Shown: one piece after another, positions 17,727 to 27,076 of the stretch
Layout: each line of letters begins with the position of its first letter
Position numbering within the stretch: position 1 is the first letter of the stretch
Source of the DNA: Rhizobium lusitanum
GTDB taxonomy: Bacteria; Pseudomonadota; Alphaproteobacteria; Rhizobiales; Rhizobiaceae
NCBI RefSeq assembly: GCF_014189535.1
Contig: NZ_CP050307.1
Coordinates: 868,001 to 932,000, forward strand
Length of the DNA stretch: 64,000 bases
Direction: 5' to 3'
The notes under the pieces: model-generated
What the model was told of the DNA's origin: nothing
Databases searched by the model: none
What the model saw: the letters and a program-made list of their open reading frames with translations, nothing else
Made by a program: the position numbers and the translations under genes

Positions 17727-18782
17727 ATGACGATCCTCTTTGCTTTTGGCATGCCAGGCGTGATGTCATCCTGGGGCGCTGCGGCGCTTCATGCGGTTGC
17801 GCGCGAGGCATATGGTGACTATGCGGTCATTTCGACGGATAAGGTCGAGGATCTCAGGCAGCATGTGCAAAACCGGACGAAGGCACATGCCGTCCTTGTT
17901 TCACAGTTTCCCGAAGCGAAGCTGTCGGAGCTGATCCTGCGCGTGAATCTGCCCTACATGCTGTTCCTCGAAAATCCGATGGATGCCGTTTCCTATCTCG
18001 CGCGCTCCACCGAACAACGGGATCTCGGGCTGGTCAGGGCCGTCTCGGCAAGCCTTGCCTGCCTCGAACCCATCGCGCACGCTCCCACCGCGCTTATCAT
18101 GCGCCGCAATGATGCCGGTGGGCGAAGCGGTATCGACATGCTGCTGAAACGAATAGATGAACATTTCAACATCGATCTCACTGCCGAGCAGATTGCCAAT
18201 GCCTTGCTGCACCTTGGCATGACGGCGCCGGGTAAAAAATTGCTGGCAACACCACCGAAACTGGAGGAAGCAGCGGCGACGGTTATTGCCGGCTATGCGC
18301 CACCGCAGAAGGACGGATCCGAACTCAGCGAACCTCTGCAACAGGCGATCGAGAAGGTTCTCCTACCGCTGGAAATCGGGCGTGGCGATATTTCCGGGCA
18401 GCCCATTTCCTGGCCACGAGAGACGTTTTTTTCGGGCGACAAACCTAACGAGAGCATCGAGGATTCGATCGATCTCACAGGCGGCGCGCGTTGCGTTATC
18501 TACGGCCCTTACTTTCATCTTCCTCCCGGCCGCTGGACCGTCAATCTGGCTTTCAATATCGACGAGGACTGCTATGGCCAGATCTTCACCATAGAAGTCC
18601 ATTCCGGGGAAACGCTCGGCAAGCTTCGGGTCCGTCCGGAGGGGACGGGTTCATTTGAGGCGACCTTGCATGTTGACATCGTCGAGCCGCAAATCCCCAT
18701 CGAAGTCCGGTTCATGATGGATAGCGGCGCTATCGAGGGCCGCTTGTCCGGCTGGACCGTCGAATGGCAGCGTGCGGCATAG
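17727..18782 (+). CDS. Uncharacterised capsule-locus protein with C-terminal beta-rich domain
   Basis: This 351-residue protein has no family I can name with confidence. The N-terminal ~200 residues look alpha/beta (MTILFAFGMPGVMSSWGAAA, VLVSQFPEAKLSELILRV) without a P-loop or metal motif. The C-terminal ~110 residues (VIYGPYFHLPPGRWTVNLAF, then GQIFTIEVHSGE, then SGWTVEW) read as a beta-sandwich of carbohydrate-binding character. It starts 18 bp after the GT4 gene in the same direction, so it is very likely co-transcribed. A role in modifying or recognising the capsule glycan is inferred from position only. Confidence 0.7.
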   Translation: MTILFAFGMPGVMSSWGAAALHAVAREAYGDYAVISTDKVEDLRQHVQNRTKAHAVLVSQFPEAKLSELILRVNLPYMLFLENPMDAVSYLARSTEQRDLGLVRAVSASLACLEPIAHAPTALIMRRNDAGGRSGIDMLLKRIDEHFNIDLTAEQIANALLHLGMTAPGKKLLATPPKLEEAAATVIAGYAPPQKDGSELSEPLQQAIEKVLLPLEIGRGDISGQPISWPRETFFSGDKPNESIEDSIDLTGGARCVIYGPYFHLPPGRWTVNLAFNIDEDCYGQIFTIEVHSGETLGKLRVRPEGTGSFEATLHVDIVEPQIPIEVRFMMDSGAIEGRLSGWTVEWQRAA

Positions 18783-18947
18783 CCTATTTGCACCTGGCGC
18801 GCCGCCCTGTTCCATTGCTCAACATTTCCCTCGGCGGGATTTTTGTAAACCAATGTTTCCTGCAGGGAATTTTGCGCGACTTGCCCGTGAAAAGTCTTCT
18901 TTTGAATAGGAGTTGGTATAAAACTTAGCAGAAATGGAACTGTGCCC

Positions 18948-19679
18948 ATGACACTGACTACCGCGCCTGATGTCCTTATCGTTGACGACGATCACGAGAT
19001 TCGCACGCTCCTCAGCCGCTATCTCGAGGAGCAGGGTTTTCGTGTCTCGACGGCAAGCGACTTGCGCGGCTGCAACGATGCCCTTAACCGGCGTGCTCCG
19101 GATTTGCTCGTTCTCGATGTCATGCTGCCCGATGGATCGGGCCTCGATCTTTGCCGCGACCTCAGAAACCGCCGGCCCCGCGTTCCCGTCATTCTCCTGA
19201 CTGCCCTGAAAGAGGATATCGACCGTATCCTGGGGCTTGAGATCGGCGCCGACGACTATCTCGGCAAGCCATTCAATCCGCGAGAACTGGCGGCGCGCAT
19301 TCGGGCCGTTCTTCGCCGCGTGAATGACGATTTGTCACCCGAGCCGGAGCAGCGACGTTATCATTTCGCCGACATGACCCTGGACCCGCAGCTTCGCCGC
19401 GTCACCAAGGACAATGGCGAGATTATTACGCTGACGGGAGCCGAATTCGATCTGCTCAAGGCCTTTCTCGAGCGATCCGGTCGGCTGCTCTCCCGCGATC
19501 AGTTGCTGGACCTGACGCAGGGGCGGGATCGCGATCCCGCGGATCGCTCGATTGACGTCTTGATGAGCCGGCTGCGCCGAAAGCTCGGCGAAACGGCCGA
19601 GGATCCGGTCTTCAGAACGATCCGGAATAGCGGCTATCAGCTCGTCGTTCCGGTAACCGCCGTCAAGGGCGATCCATGA
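18948..19679 (+). CDS. OmpR/PhoB-family response regulator
   Basis: The protein has 243 residues. The receiver domain has the acidic pair in VLIVDDDHEI, phospho-acceptor D57 in LLVLDVMLPDGSG, and the lysine of GADDYLGKPF. The C-terminal winged helix (ITLTGAEFDLLKAFLERSGR, SIDVLMSRLRRKLGE, IRNSGYQLV) binds DNA. The stop overlaps the histidine-kinase start (ATGA at 19676). The start at ATG 18948 is uncertain; GTG 18942 is possible. Its targets are unknown. The neighbouring, convergent spy-macAB operon is an obvious candidate because this pair otherwise has no partner genes. Confidence 0.9.
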   Translation: MTLTTAPDVLIVDDDHEIRTLLSRYLEEQGFRVSTASDLRGCNDALNRRAPDLLVLDVMLPDGSGLDLCRDLRNRRPRVPVILLTALKEDIDRILGLEIGADDYLGKPFNPRELAARIRAVLRRVNDDLSPEPEQRRYHFADMTLDPQLRRVTKDNGEIITLTGAEFDLLKAFLERSGRLLSRDQLLDLTQGRDRDPADRSIDVLMSRLRRKLGETAEDPVFRTIRNSGYQLVVPVTAVKGDP

Positions 19680-20953
19680 AATCCCTGGGTGCTCGTCTGG
19701 CGCTTCTCCTGCTGACGGCCATCGTTCTGGTTGTCATCACGTCGTCTTTCGTAGCCAGCCTGGTGATGCGTGGGCCCCGACCGGACATGACGATGGAGCC
19801 GGTGGCCCGTCAGTTGTCGATCCTTGCGACATTTGCGGAGCAAGATCGTGCGGCTGCGGTCTCCTCCGGCCTGTTGATTGCCGCTCTGCCGGCGGATGGG
19901 CCTCGCGATGAGATGCTTTCCCGATTTCTGATGGAAGCGCTGGATCGCGTTTCGTCCACGCGCTATGCGACCATAACCCGCCCGCCGGGTGGAGATACGA
20001 TTGCCTCCATCAAGCTTTCCGATGGTAATTGGATGGTGATGCCGATGCCGGAATTCGGTCCGCCACCCGGAGGCTGGATGATTCTCGTAGGATGGCTGGG
20101 CCTGATCATCACAGGAAGCGTGCTGGTATCCATCTTCGCAGCCTCGAAGATCATGAAGCCGCTTCGACTGCTGGAGCGGGCCGTGGCTGAGATGGGGCCG
20201 GATGGAACGCTGCCGCACGTGCCGGAAACCGGCCCAGGCGAAATTCGGGTTACCGCGCAGGCTCTAAACGGACTATCCGCGCGGGTGAAGGCGGCGACAG
20301 AAAGCCGGATGCGACTGGTCGCCGCCGCCGGTCATGATCTTCGAACTCCCATGACACGCATGCGGCTGCGCGCCGAATTCATCAAGGACGATGAAGATCG
20401 ACGCAAATGGCTATCCGACCTTGAAGAACTCGATACGATCGCCGACAGCGCCATTGGGCTGGTTCGCGAGGAGATTTCCAGCGACGGCCTGCAATGCGTG
20501 AGACTCGATACGATCGTAGCGGATATCGTAGAGGAGCTTGCGGCGATCGGCATGAATATCGAGAGCGGAGAGCTGCAGCCTGCGTCGATCTCCGCAGGTG
20601 TCCTGGCACTCACCCGGGCTTTGCGCAATCTCCTCATCAACGCCGCAACGCATGGTGAATCGGCAACCGTCACGGTCGCCCGTTTCGGCGACAAGGCTAT
20701 CGTCAGAATCCTGGATACCGGCCCCGGTATTCCCGAGGAACGTCTCGATCAGGTATTCGAACCCTTCTTCCGCATCGATATCGCACGGCAGAGATCCTTC
20801 CCGGGAGCAGGTCTCGGAATGGCCATCGCCAAGGAAATCATCTCGAGATTGGACGGCGAGATCGTCGTTCGCAATCGGCATCCTCGGGGCTTGGAGCAAT
20901 TGATCACCTTCAAGAGTCCCAACCAAAGAATTGGCGGCACGCCCGTATCGTGA
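19676..20953 (+). CDS. Membrane sensor histidine kinase
   Basis: This 425-residue sensor kinase has a first span at about 8-30, a short periplasmic domain (about 32-132, rich in Pro/Gly at its end), a second span at about 134-156, and a HAMP region. Phospho-acceptor H220 sits in AAAGHDLRTPMTRM. The ATPase domain has an N box (RNLLINAATHGE), G1 (ILDTGPGIPEE), an F box (VFEPFFRID) and G2 (GAGLGMAIAKEI). All catalytic motifs are intact. It pairs with the response regulator upstream. The small periplasmic domain gives no clue to the signal. Confidence 0.9.
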   Translation: MKSLGARLALLLLTAIVLVVITSSFVASLVMRGPRPDMTMEPVARQLSILATFAEQDRAAAVSSGLLIAALPADGPRDEMLSRFLMEALDRVSSTRYATITRPPGGDTIASIKLSDGNWMVMPMPEFGPPPGGWMILVGWLGLIITGSVLVSIFAASKIMKPLRLLERAVAEMGPDGTLPHVPETGPGEIRVTAQALNGLSARVKAATESRMRLVAAAGHDLRTPMTRMRLRAEFIKDDEDRRKWLSDLEELDTIADSAIGLVREEISSDGLQCVRLDTIVADIVEELAAIGMNIESGELQPASISAGVLALTRALRNLLINAATHGESATVTVARFGDKAIVRILDTGPGIPEERLDQVFEPFFRIDIARQRSFPGAGLGMAIAKEIISRLDGEIVVRNRHPRGLEQLITFKSPNQRIGGTPVS

Positions 20954-21330
20954 CGGACTGCCATGGCCTGCAAGGGCGCAAAGTTGCCGCTATGACAGAG
21001 TCTTGATCGTAATTTAGCGGTATGACGAATAATGTGCTTGTCAGAACTCTGAAAAACTGGCTGATTGCCAGGTGCAATAACTTCGCAAAGCTTATTAAAT
21101 AAAGGCCCTCAGAAGGGCAATGTCGGGACAATAAAATTCCCGAAAACTCCTTGTTTCAGCAATGTTCAGAAATGTTGTCGCCGCCGGTTCATGTAGAATT
21201 GGTGCTGGTCGTAAGCTTTGCTCGAGCAAGCTTTTGACCGCCCCCGCATACCGGCTTCGCCATGACGCCCCCCAACACGGATGGCGAAGCCGGATTACCT
21301 CTCAGGTGCCTACCGTTCGTTCCGACGACG
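20954..21330. other. Intergenic region between convergent histidine kinase and macB genes, with two dyads
   Basis: No gene was found in these 377 bp. The region holds an interrupted dyad at about 21208-21240, centred on the perfect 12-bp palindrome TTGCTCGAGCAA (21218-21229), and a second, perfect stem described separately. Both are likely to act at the 3' ends of the two converging transcripts. Confidence 0.5.
21251..21293. terminator. Perfect 13-bp stem-loop downstream of macB
   Basis: CCGGCTTCGCCAT (21251-21263) and ATGGCGAAGCCGG (21281-21293) are perfect inverted repeats with a 17-base loop, 38 bp beyond the macB stop. There is no T-run on either strand, so it may stabilise 3' ends or act with Rho rather than terminate intrinsically. 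Confidence 0.5.
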
Positions 21331-23286
21331 TCAGTCTCTTGATAGCGCTGCCACCGGATCTAGCCTGGAAGCATTGCGCGCCGGCAGATAGCCGAAGGTG
21401 AGGCCAATCATGCAAGCGCATGTGAAGGCAAGCACGATCGAACTTACCGAATAGACCAAGGTGAAATTGGAGCTGAGCCGGTTGAAGGCAAAGCCGAAGC
21501 CGAGTGCCGTGGCGATACCAAGCGCGCCGCCCAGCAGGCAGACCAGGACTGCCTCGATCAGGAACTGCTGCAGGATGTCATGCCGCCGCGCGCCGACCGC
21601 CATGCGAACCCCTATCTCCGCGATGCGCTCGGACACCGAGACCAGCATGATGTTCATGACGCCGATACCGCCAACAAGCAGCGAAATGACCGCGATTGCG
21701 GAGACCAGCAGGGTCATCGTCCGGATCGTGCTAGTGATCGCCTGGCGGATATCGTCGGTATTGAGAACGAAGAAGTCTCTGGCCTTGTGACGGCGCTCCA
21801 GAAATTGCGTTACCGCCGCTTCGGCAGTCGCGCTTTCGGCGTCGTCGCTGACGCGCACGGTAATGCTGCGTAGCGACATGTCGCCGAGAAACCGAGCCTG
21901 TACGCTGGTATAGGGAAGATAGACCGAGAGATTGTCGCTTGAGCCGAAACCGCCCTGCTGCGAGGCAATGACGCCGATGACACGCACGGGTACCTTGCCG
22001 ACGAAGACCGTCTGACCTAGTGGATCGAGACCTTTGTCTCCAAAGAGCGTCGTGGCCGTATTCTGGTCGATGACCGCATCCTGCGCCATGCGCAGCACAC
22101 TGTCGCCATCAAACAGGCGACCGGCGACGAGCTTGGAACCCTTGACCGAGAAATACGCGTCGCCGACGCCATTGATCAGTGCATTGGCTTCCGTCGAACC
22201 AAACCGCACGGTGCTGCTGGTCGAGACCGTCGGTGTGACGGCTGCGACATAAGTCAGCTTGGCCAGGGCATCGGCATCGCTGACCATCAGGGTCTTGATG
22301 CGTCCGGAGCGCATGTCTCCGAAGCTCTTGCCGGGAAAGATTTCCAGCGTGTTGGTTCCAAGATTATTGATGTTTGACAATACCTTGCGCTGGGATCCTT
22401 CACCAAGCGCAATAACGCAGACCACCGAGGCAATGCCAATGATAATGCCGAGCATGGTGAGGAAAGTGCGCAGCCGATGGGCCTTGAGCGCCAGGACCGC
22501 CATGAGGAAGGCCTCGGTCAGGCGGCTGCCCAGCTCGCGCCAGCCGGCCTTGCCTGCGACCGTTTTGGGAGGAGAGTTGTGAGCGCGCGGGCTTTCGCCG
22601 GGTGAGCGCCTGTCTGCAACGATATCACCGTCGGAGATCTCGATAATACGATCAGCGCGGGCAGCAACCTTCATGTCATGGGTGACGATGATAACCGTAT
22701 GGCCTTCGGCATGCAGCTCGGCAAGGATGCGCAGTACCTCTTCGCCGCTCTCCCGATCGAGCGCGCCGGTCGGCTCGTCGGCCAGAATGACCTGGCCGTT
22801 GTTCATCAGGGCACGCGCAATGGAAACGCGCTGCTGCTGGCCGCCTGAAAGCTGACCCGGCCGATGTCCTGATCTTTCGGCCATGCCGAGGCGATGCAGA
22901 AGAGCGGCGGCGCGCTCGCGACGCGCTTCGCTGGGTTGCCCCGCATAGATCGCCGGCACCTCGACATTGCCGAGCGCCGTCAGCTCGGAGAGCAGATGGT
23001 AGCGCTGGAAGATGAAGCCGAAATGCTCCCGCCGCAGCTGCGAAAGTGCGTCGCTGCCGAGGAGATGGGTTTCGGAACCGGCGATGGCATAGGTGCCATC
23101 GGTTGGGCGGTCGAGCAGGCCGATGATGTTCATCAGCGTCGACTTTCCGGAGCCGGAGGGGCCGACAATGGCAACCATCTCGCCTTCGGCAATCGACAGG
23201 TCGATGTCCTTCAGCACCGCGATGATGCGATCGCCGGACTGATGTTCGCGGCGGACGTTTTTCAGTTCTATGAGAGGGGACGACAT
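21331..23286 (-). CDS. macB: MacB-type tripartite efflux ABC transporter (ATPase-permease)
   Basis: This 651-residue protein fuses an N-terminal ATPase (Walker [10 protein letters not shown], signature LSGGQQQR, Walker [13 protein letters not shown]) to a four-span MacB/FtsX permease. The permease has a large periplasmic domain after span 1 (about residue 285) and C-terminal spans ([20 protein letters not shown] and beyond). MacB works with the membrane-fusion protein MacA and an outer-membrane TolC channel to export macrolides, peptides or siderophores. macA ends three bases upstream. No tolC homologue is present here. Full family length, no lesions. Confidence 0.92.
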   Translation of the reverse strand: MSSPLIELKNVRREHQSGDRIIAVLKDIDLSIAEGEMVAIVGPSGSGKSTLMNIIGLLDRPTDGTYAIAGSETHLLGSDALSQLRREHFGFIFQRYHLLSELTALGNVEVPAIYAGQPSEARRERAAALLHRLGMAERSGHRPGQLSGGQQQRVSIARALMNNGQVILADEPTGALDRESGEEVLRILAELHAEGHTVIIVTHDMKVAARADRIIEISDGDIVADRRSPGESPRAHNSPPKTVAGKAGWRELGSRLTEAFLMAVLALKAHRLRTFLTMLGIIIGIASVVCVIALGEGSQRKVLSNINNLGTNTLEIFPGKSFGDMRSGRIKTLMVSDADALAKLTYVAAVTPTVSTSSTVRFGSTEANALINGVGDAYFSVKGSKLVAGRLFDGDSVLRMAQDAVIDQNTATTLFGDKGLDPLGQTVFVGKVPVRVIGVIASQQGGFGSSDNLSVYLPYTSVQARFLGDMSLRSITVRVSDDAESATAEAAVTQFLERRHKARDFFVLNTDDIRQAITSTIRTMTLLVSAIAVISLLVGGIGVMNIMLVSVSERIAEIGVRMAVGARRHDILQQFLIEAVLVCLLGGALGIATALGFGFAFNRLSSNFTLVYSVSSIVLAFTCACMIGLTFGYLPARNASRLDPVAALSRD

Positions 23287-23289
23287 GGC

Positions 23290-24615
23290 TTAGAACCCCA
23301 TCGGCGGCGGGCCGCCACCCATGCTGCTTTTCGTCACCGTCGCGCTTGCCTCGCCGATCACGACGCGGTCGCCTTCGGAAAGACCGGATAGAACCTCGGC
23401 GGTGACATTGTTGTTGAGCCCGACAATGATCGTCCTAGCCACCTGCTTGCCGTCGGCGGCAACGACTTGCACGCCATAGGAGCCGTCGGCAGTCTTCGCA
23501 CCGAGCGCCGAGGATGGAATGGTCAGCGCATTCTTGGCCGCGCCGAGCACGATGTGGACTTCGGCCGACATATAGGTGCGGAAATGGTTGTGCTGGTTCG
23601 GCACGGCAAAGATGCCATTGTAGTAGATCGCGGAGGACGACGAAGACGACGTCGAGCTACTGCTGGAGGAAGAGGTGGTGGTGCTGGAAGACGTGACGCT
23701 GCTGTCGCTGGTGATCGATTCAGGCGCAGGCTCGATCGATTGCAGCACGGCATCGTAACGGGTTACGGGATCGCCGAGAATGGTGAAGTAGACCGGCTGG
23801 CCCACCTTCACCTTGACGACATCGGCTTCCGAAATCTCGGTGCGGACAATCATCGTGTCGAGTTCGCCGAGAATGACGATGGTTGGGGCCGATTGGGCCG
23901 CGTTAACGGTCTGGCCCTGCTGGTTGACGATGGCAAGCACGGTGCCGTCCATCGGCGCGGTAATCCGGGTATAGGACAAATTGGCCCGCGCCGTCTCCAC
24001 GGCAACTTCCGCCGCGATGATCTGTGCGTCGAGGGCGGCAATCTGGGCGGTGATCTTTTTGAAACTGGCTTCCGCCGTATCAAGGTCGGCCTTGGAGCCG
24101 GCTTGACTGCGGAAGATGGTCTGCTGCCGCGTCAGCGTCAGCTGCGCATTCTCGAGATCGGCTTCGCTTTCCTGACGCTGTGCCTTGACGTTGGCAAGCG
24201 AAGCCTGCGCGGTCTTCAGGTCGTTGCTTTGCGTGGTGGAGTCGATCTCGGCAATCAGGGTGTCTTTCTGGACCTTGTCGCCAAGTTTGACATTCAGCGC
24301 TGTGATCCGCCCGGAAACCTGCGCTCCGACGGCAACGAGCTTGATCGGTTTGAACGTACCCGTTGCGAGCACCGCTTCCTCGACATTGCCGCGGGTAACC
24401 GGCGCGGTGATGGCGGACGAGGTTTGCTCGGGGAAGATGTCGTCATGAAACAGAATTGCGCCGGCGCAGAGCAGCAGGGCCGTTGCGGCCAGAGCCAGGC
24501 CAGGACGCCGAAACCGCTTGTTTCGCGACTGGCTCGTCGGCGTGGCGCGCAGCACGGTTTCGCGCGCTTGCTCCGGTTCGGTTCGTGTCGGTATCCGGTT
24601 TGGGAAATTCAGCAT
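23290..24615 (-). CDS. macA: MacA-type periplasmic adaptor (membrane-fusion) protein
   Basis: The protein has 441 residues: an N-terminal span at about 37-55 (GLALAATALLLCAGAILF), a biotinyl-lipoyl-like domain (VEEAVLATGTFKPIKLVAVG), a coiled-coil hairpin of about 110-205, and beta-barrel and membrane-proximal domains (YTRITAPMDGTVLAIV). Residues about 302-328 are an almost uninterrupted Ser/Thr stretch inserted before YYNGIFAVPN; this is not part of the usual MacA core. It links MacB to an outer-membrane channel. It lies in one transcription unit with macB and probably with the Spy-like gene upstream. Confidence 0.9.
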   Translation of the reverse strand: MLNFPNRIPTRTEPEQARETVLRATPTSQSRNKRFRRPGLALAATALLLCAGAILFHDDIFPEQTSSAITAPVTRGNVEEAVLATGTFKPIKLVAVGAQVSGRITALNVKLGDKVQKDTLIAEIDSTTQSNDLKTAQASLANVKAQRQESEADLENAQLTLTRQQTIFRSQAGSKADLDTAEASFKKITAQIAALDAQIIAAEVAVETARANLSYTRITAPMDGTVLAIVNQQGQTVNAAQSAPTIVILGELDTMIVRTEISEADVVKVKVGQPVYFTILGDPVTRYDAVLQSIEPAPESITSDSSVTSSSTTTSSSSSSSTSSSSSSAIYYNGIFAVPNQHNHFRTYMSAEVHIVLGAAKNALTIPSSALGAKTADGSYGVQVVAADGKQVARTIIVGLNNNVTAEVLSGLSEGDRVVIGEASATVTKSSMGGGPPPMGF

Positions 24616-24716
24616 GTCATCATCTGCTTGCGGTCAAGGTGGGAATTGTCGGTCCGGCTGATCGATTTTCCGGGGGGGGCTGATTATCTCTGCGGAGAGA
24701 TGGCCTTGCACGAATT

Positions 24717-24750
24717 GGTCCGAGGACGCCGGGCGGGGCGTCCTCGGACC
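24717..24750. terminator. Strong 14-bp stem-loop between the Spy-like gene and macA
   Basis: GGTCCGAGGACGCC (24717-24730) and GGCGTCCTCGGACC (24737-24750) form a perfect 14-bp GC-rich stem with a six-base loop. It lies in the 258-bp gap between the Spy-like gene and macA, with no T-run after it. It could attenuate or process the transcript so that the periplasmic protein is made in excess over the pump. Confidence 0.55.
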
Positions 24751-24873
24751 TGTCGACCCTTTGCGGAGGGCCGCTCCTTCCACTCGATGAGGATCGGATA
24801 ACCGCGTCCGGTGGGGGCGATCCTTGACGGGTGGAGGCGGAGGTGGAATGATTGGGTCGAGATCCGCTTCGTC

Positions 24874-25530
24874 CTAGTGGAAGCCGTGAGAGCCAGGACC
24901 CATTGGGCCTGGATCCAGCGATTGTTCGGCATCCTCGAGCTTGGCGAATTGGTCGGGGGTCAGAACGTTGTGAAGCGCCGTTGCCTTGTCTTTCAGCACA
25001 CGCGCCTTGGCGGCATGATCCAGCGCATGTTCGGCAGCCTGTTCGCCAAACAGTTCGTTCGACTTCCCGGCGCCACCGTCGGCATTGGCCGGCTTTGCGC
25101 CGTCAACCGGCGGCGGGGCCATCGGCTCATGTCTCGGCGGGGCGAAGAAATCCGTCAGAGCGCTGGTATAATCCCTCCAGGCATCCAACTGGGCGGAATG
25201 GATGCCGATCAATGTCTCCAGTACGGACAGCTTGGCTGCAAGCTCGAGCGCGGGGTCGGGCCGATGAAAATCACTGGGCATTCCATGCGGTGGCGGGAAG
25301 GGCATGCCTCTCCCGAATGCCATCATGTGCTCATCCATTCCAGGGTCACCGCAAGGGCCAGGGCACGGCGGTCCTTGCAGCGCCATGGCTTCGGGCATGG
25401 GGTGGCTGATCTCGGCGCCGATCAGCGTCTGGTCGGTGGGCGTGATTGCGGGCTCTGCGGCAAGAACAGTGGTGCTCATGCCGCCGATGGCGGTCATCAA
25501 TACAGTCGCGACGATACGCAGTTGCCTCAT
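24874..25530 (-). CDS. Spy/CpxP-like (LTXXQ) periplasmic protein
   Basis: This 218-residue protein has a signal peptide (cleavage near TTVLAAEP, about residue 25) and a mature part rich in Pro, Met and His. A helical core follows (LELAAKLSVLETLIGIHSAQ, AWRDYTSALTDFF), then the LTPDQFAKLED motif near the end, typical of Spy/CpxP LTXXQ proteins. These act as ATP-independent periplasmic chaperones or stress sensors. AAAGG lies eight bases before the ATG. Position upstream of macAB suggests an envelope-stress/efflux unit. The Met/His-rich segments (DEHMMAFGRGM) could bind metal, which is speculative. Confidence 0.75.
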   Translation of the reverse strand: MRQLRIVATVLMTAIGGMSTTVLAAEPAITPTDQTLIGAEISHPMPEAMALQGPPCPGPCGDPGMDEHMMAFGRGMPFPPPHGMPSDFHRPDPALELAAKLSVLETLIGIHSAQLDAWRDYTSALTDFFAPPRHEPMAPPPVDGAKPANADGGAGKSNELFGEQAAEHALDHAAKARVLKDKATALHNVLTPDQFAKLEDAEQSLDPGPMGPGSHGFH

Positions 25531-25880
25531 GATTAGTGCCTTTAGTCTGGTTCAATTTACTAAGGGGAGCTTAATCAGGCCATGTGAATATAATGGGTCT
25601 CTATATTTCCGAGTGTTTCTGGAAGAGAGGCTATTGCGAACGAAGTTTGCTGTGAGCTCTCCGGCGATAATTGATTACAAATTTTTTCGAGACCCGATCG
25701 TGCCTCCCAGGCTGGCGTCGCTCTGTTTGTTGCGAATCGTCAAATAATTCGCAGGAGAAAATTGCTGGAGGCGGCAATAGCGGAGAGACAGACTTGAATT
25801 TGGTCATCAATACGGACGAAAATCGAGCTGAAGGCCGCTGATACAAATGGAAACGGCGATCATACAACCGAGGTGTTTCG
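25531..25880. promoter_or_regulatory. Divergent promoter region between Spy-like and ureohydrolase genes, with inverted repeat
   Basis: This 350-bp non-coding region includes TGCGAAT (25731-25737) and ATTCGCA (25747-25753), a perfect 7-bp inverted repeat with a nine-base spacer. Spacing and symmetry fit an operator for a dimeric regulator, about 130 bp upstream of the ureohydrolase start. No regulator gene is adjacent, so the binding protein is unknown. The rest shows no clear feature. Confidence 0.4.
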
Positions 25881-26930
25881 ATGAAATTCGATGAGGAAAG
25901 CCTGAACGCACTGCGCAAGAAGTATGGCGAGAGCCATGGTGGGGAGCTTTTCGACGCCAAGTTCCGCAAGGTTGCCGACAAGATCTTTTCGAAAAGCGGA
26001 ACACGGCTTGCGCCATATGCGGGCGTCCCGACGTTCCTTTCCGCGCCCTACATGCCGGTCGATGCGGAAAATCCGGACTTCGGTAACCTGCAGGTCGCGA
26101 TCCTGGGTGTGCCGATGGATCTCGGCGTCACCAACCGGCCCGGCTCCCGCTTCGGGCCGCGCGCTCTGCGCACGATCGAGCGTATCGGCCCCTATAATCA
26201 CGTCCTCGGCTGCGCACCCGTTTTCGATCTACGGGTCGCCGACATTGGCGATGTTCCGTTCCAGAGCCGCTATCGCCTCGAACTCAGCCATGACGACATC
26301 GAAAAGCGCGTCAACCAGATCGTCGATGCGGGTGTGATCCCGCTGTCCGTCGGTGGGGATCATTCCATCACTCATCCGATCATGAAGGCGGTCGGCAAGA
26401 AGACGCCGGTCGGCATGATCCATATCGATGCTCATTGCGACACGGGCGGATCGTTCGATCAGACAAAATTCCATCATGGCGGGCCCTTCAGAAACGCGGT
26501 TCTCGACGGCGTGCTCGACCCGACCCGGACCATCCAGATCGGGATCCGAGGATCGGCGGAGTATCTTTGGGAGTTCTCCTATGAGTCCGGGATGACAGTC
26601 ATCCATGCGGAGGAGGTGACAGGCCTCGGTATTCCGGCGATCATCGAGAAGGCAAAGAAAATTGTCGGTGATGGTCCGACCTATCTCTCCTTCGACGTCG
26701 ACAGTCTTGATCCGAGCTTTGCGCCCGGCACGGGAACGCCTGAGATCGGCGGGCTCACGACCCGCGAAGTGCTCGAACTCATTCGCGGCCTGAAGGGCAT
26801 CAATCTTGTCGGTGGTGATGTTGTCGAGGTGGCACCGCAATATGATGCGACGACCAACACGGCCCATGCCGGCGCGCAGGTGCTGTTCGAAATCTTGAGC
26901 CTGATGGTCTTCAGCCCTTCGGTGAAATAG
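25881..26930 (+). CDS. speB: Ureohydrolase (agmatinase/guanidinobutyrase family)
   Basis: This 349-residue arginase-superfamily enzyme keeps the binuclear-manganese motifs: GGDHSIT, MIHIDAHCDT and SFDVDSLDPSFAPGTGTPE. Such enzymes hydrolyse agmatine or other guanidino compounds to an amine plus urea. The extended N-terminus (about 65 residues before FGNLQVAILGVP) and the overall length are closer to guanidinobutyrase/guanidinopropionase-type enzymes than to short SpeB; the exact substrate is unresolved. GAGGTG lies five bases upstream of the ATG. The aminotransferase gene follows after 146 bp in the same direction. Confidence 0.88.
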   Translation: MKFDEESLNALRKKYGESHGGELFDAKFRKVADKIFSKSGTRLAPYAGVPTFLSAPYMPVDAENPDFGNLQVAILGVPMDLGVTNRPGSRFGPRALRTIERIGPYNHVLGCAPVFDLRVADIGDVPFQSRYRLELSHDDIEKRVNQIVDAGVIPLSVGGDHSITHPIMKAVGKKTPVGMIHIDAHCDTGGSFDQTKFHHGGPFRNAVLDGVLDPTRTIQIGIRGSAEYLWEFSYESGMTVIHAEEVTGLGIPAIIEKAKKIVGDGPTYLSFDVDSLDPSFAPGTGTPEIGGLTTREVLELIRGLKGINLVGGDVVEVAPQYDATTNTAHAGAQVLFEILSLMVFSPSVK

Positions 26931-27076
26931 GGCCGGTGGCCGATCGTTTGACGGCGAGGGGAGTGGCAACAGGCAGCGGGGAGATTCCGCCGCCTATTCC
27001 ACTCGCATCTTCCGACAAAGCGGTTGAGAAGGCGGCCAAAATCGGTGTAGCAATCGGTCTCAAAAGGATAAACGAT

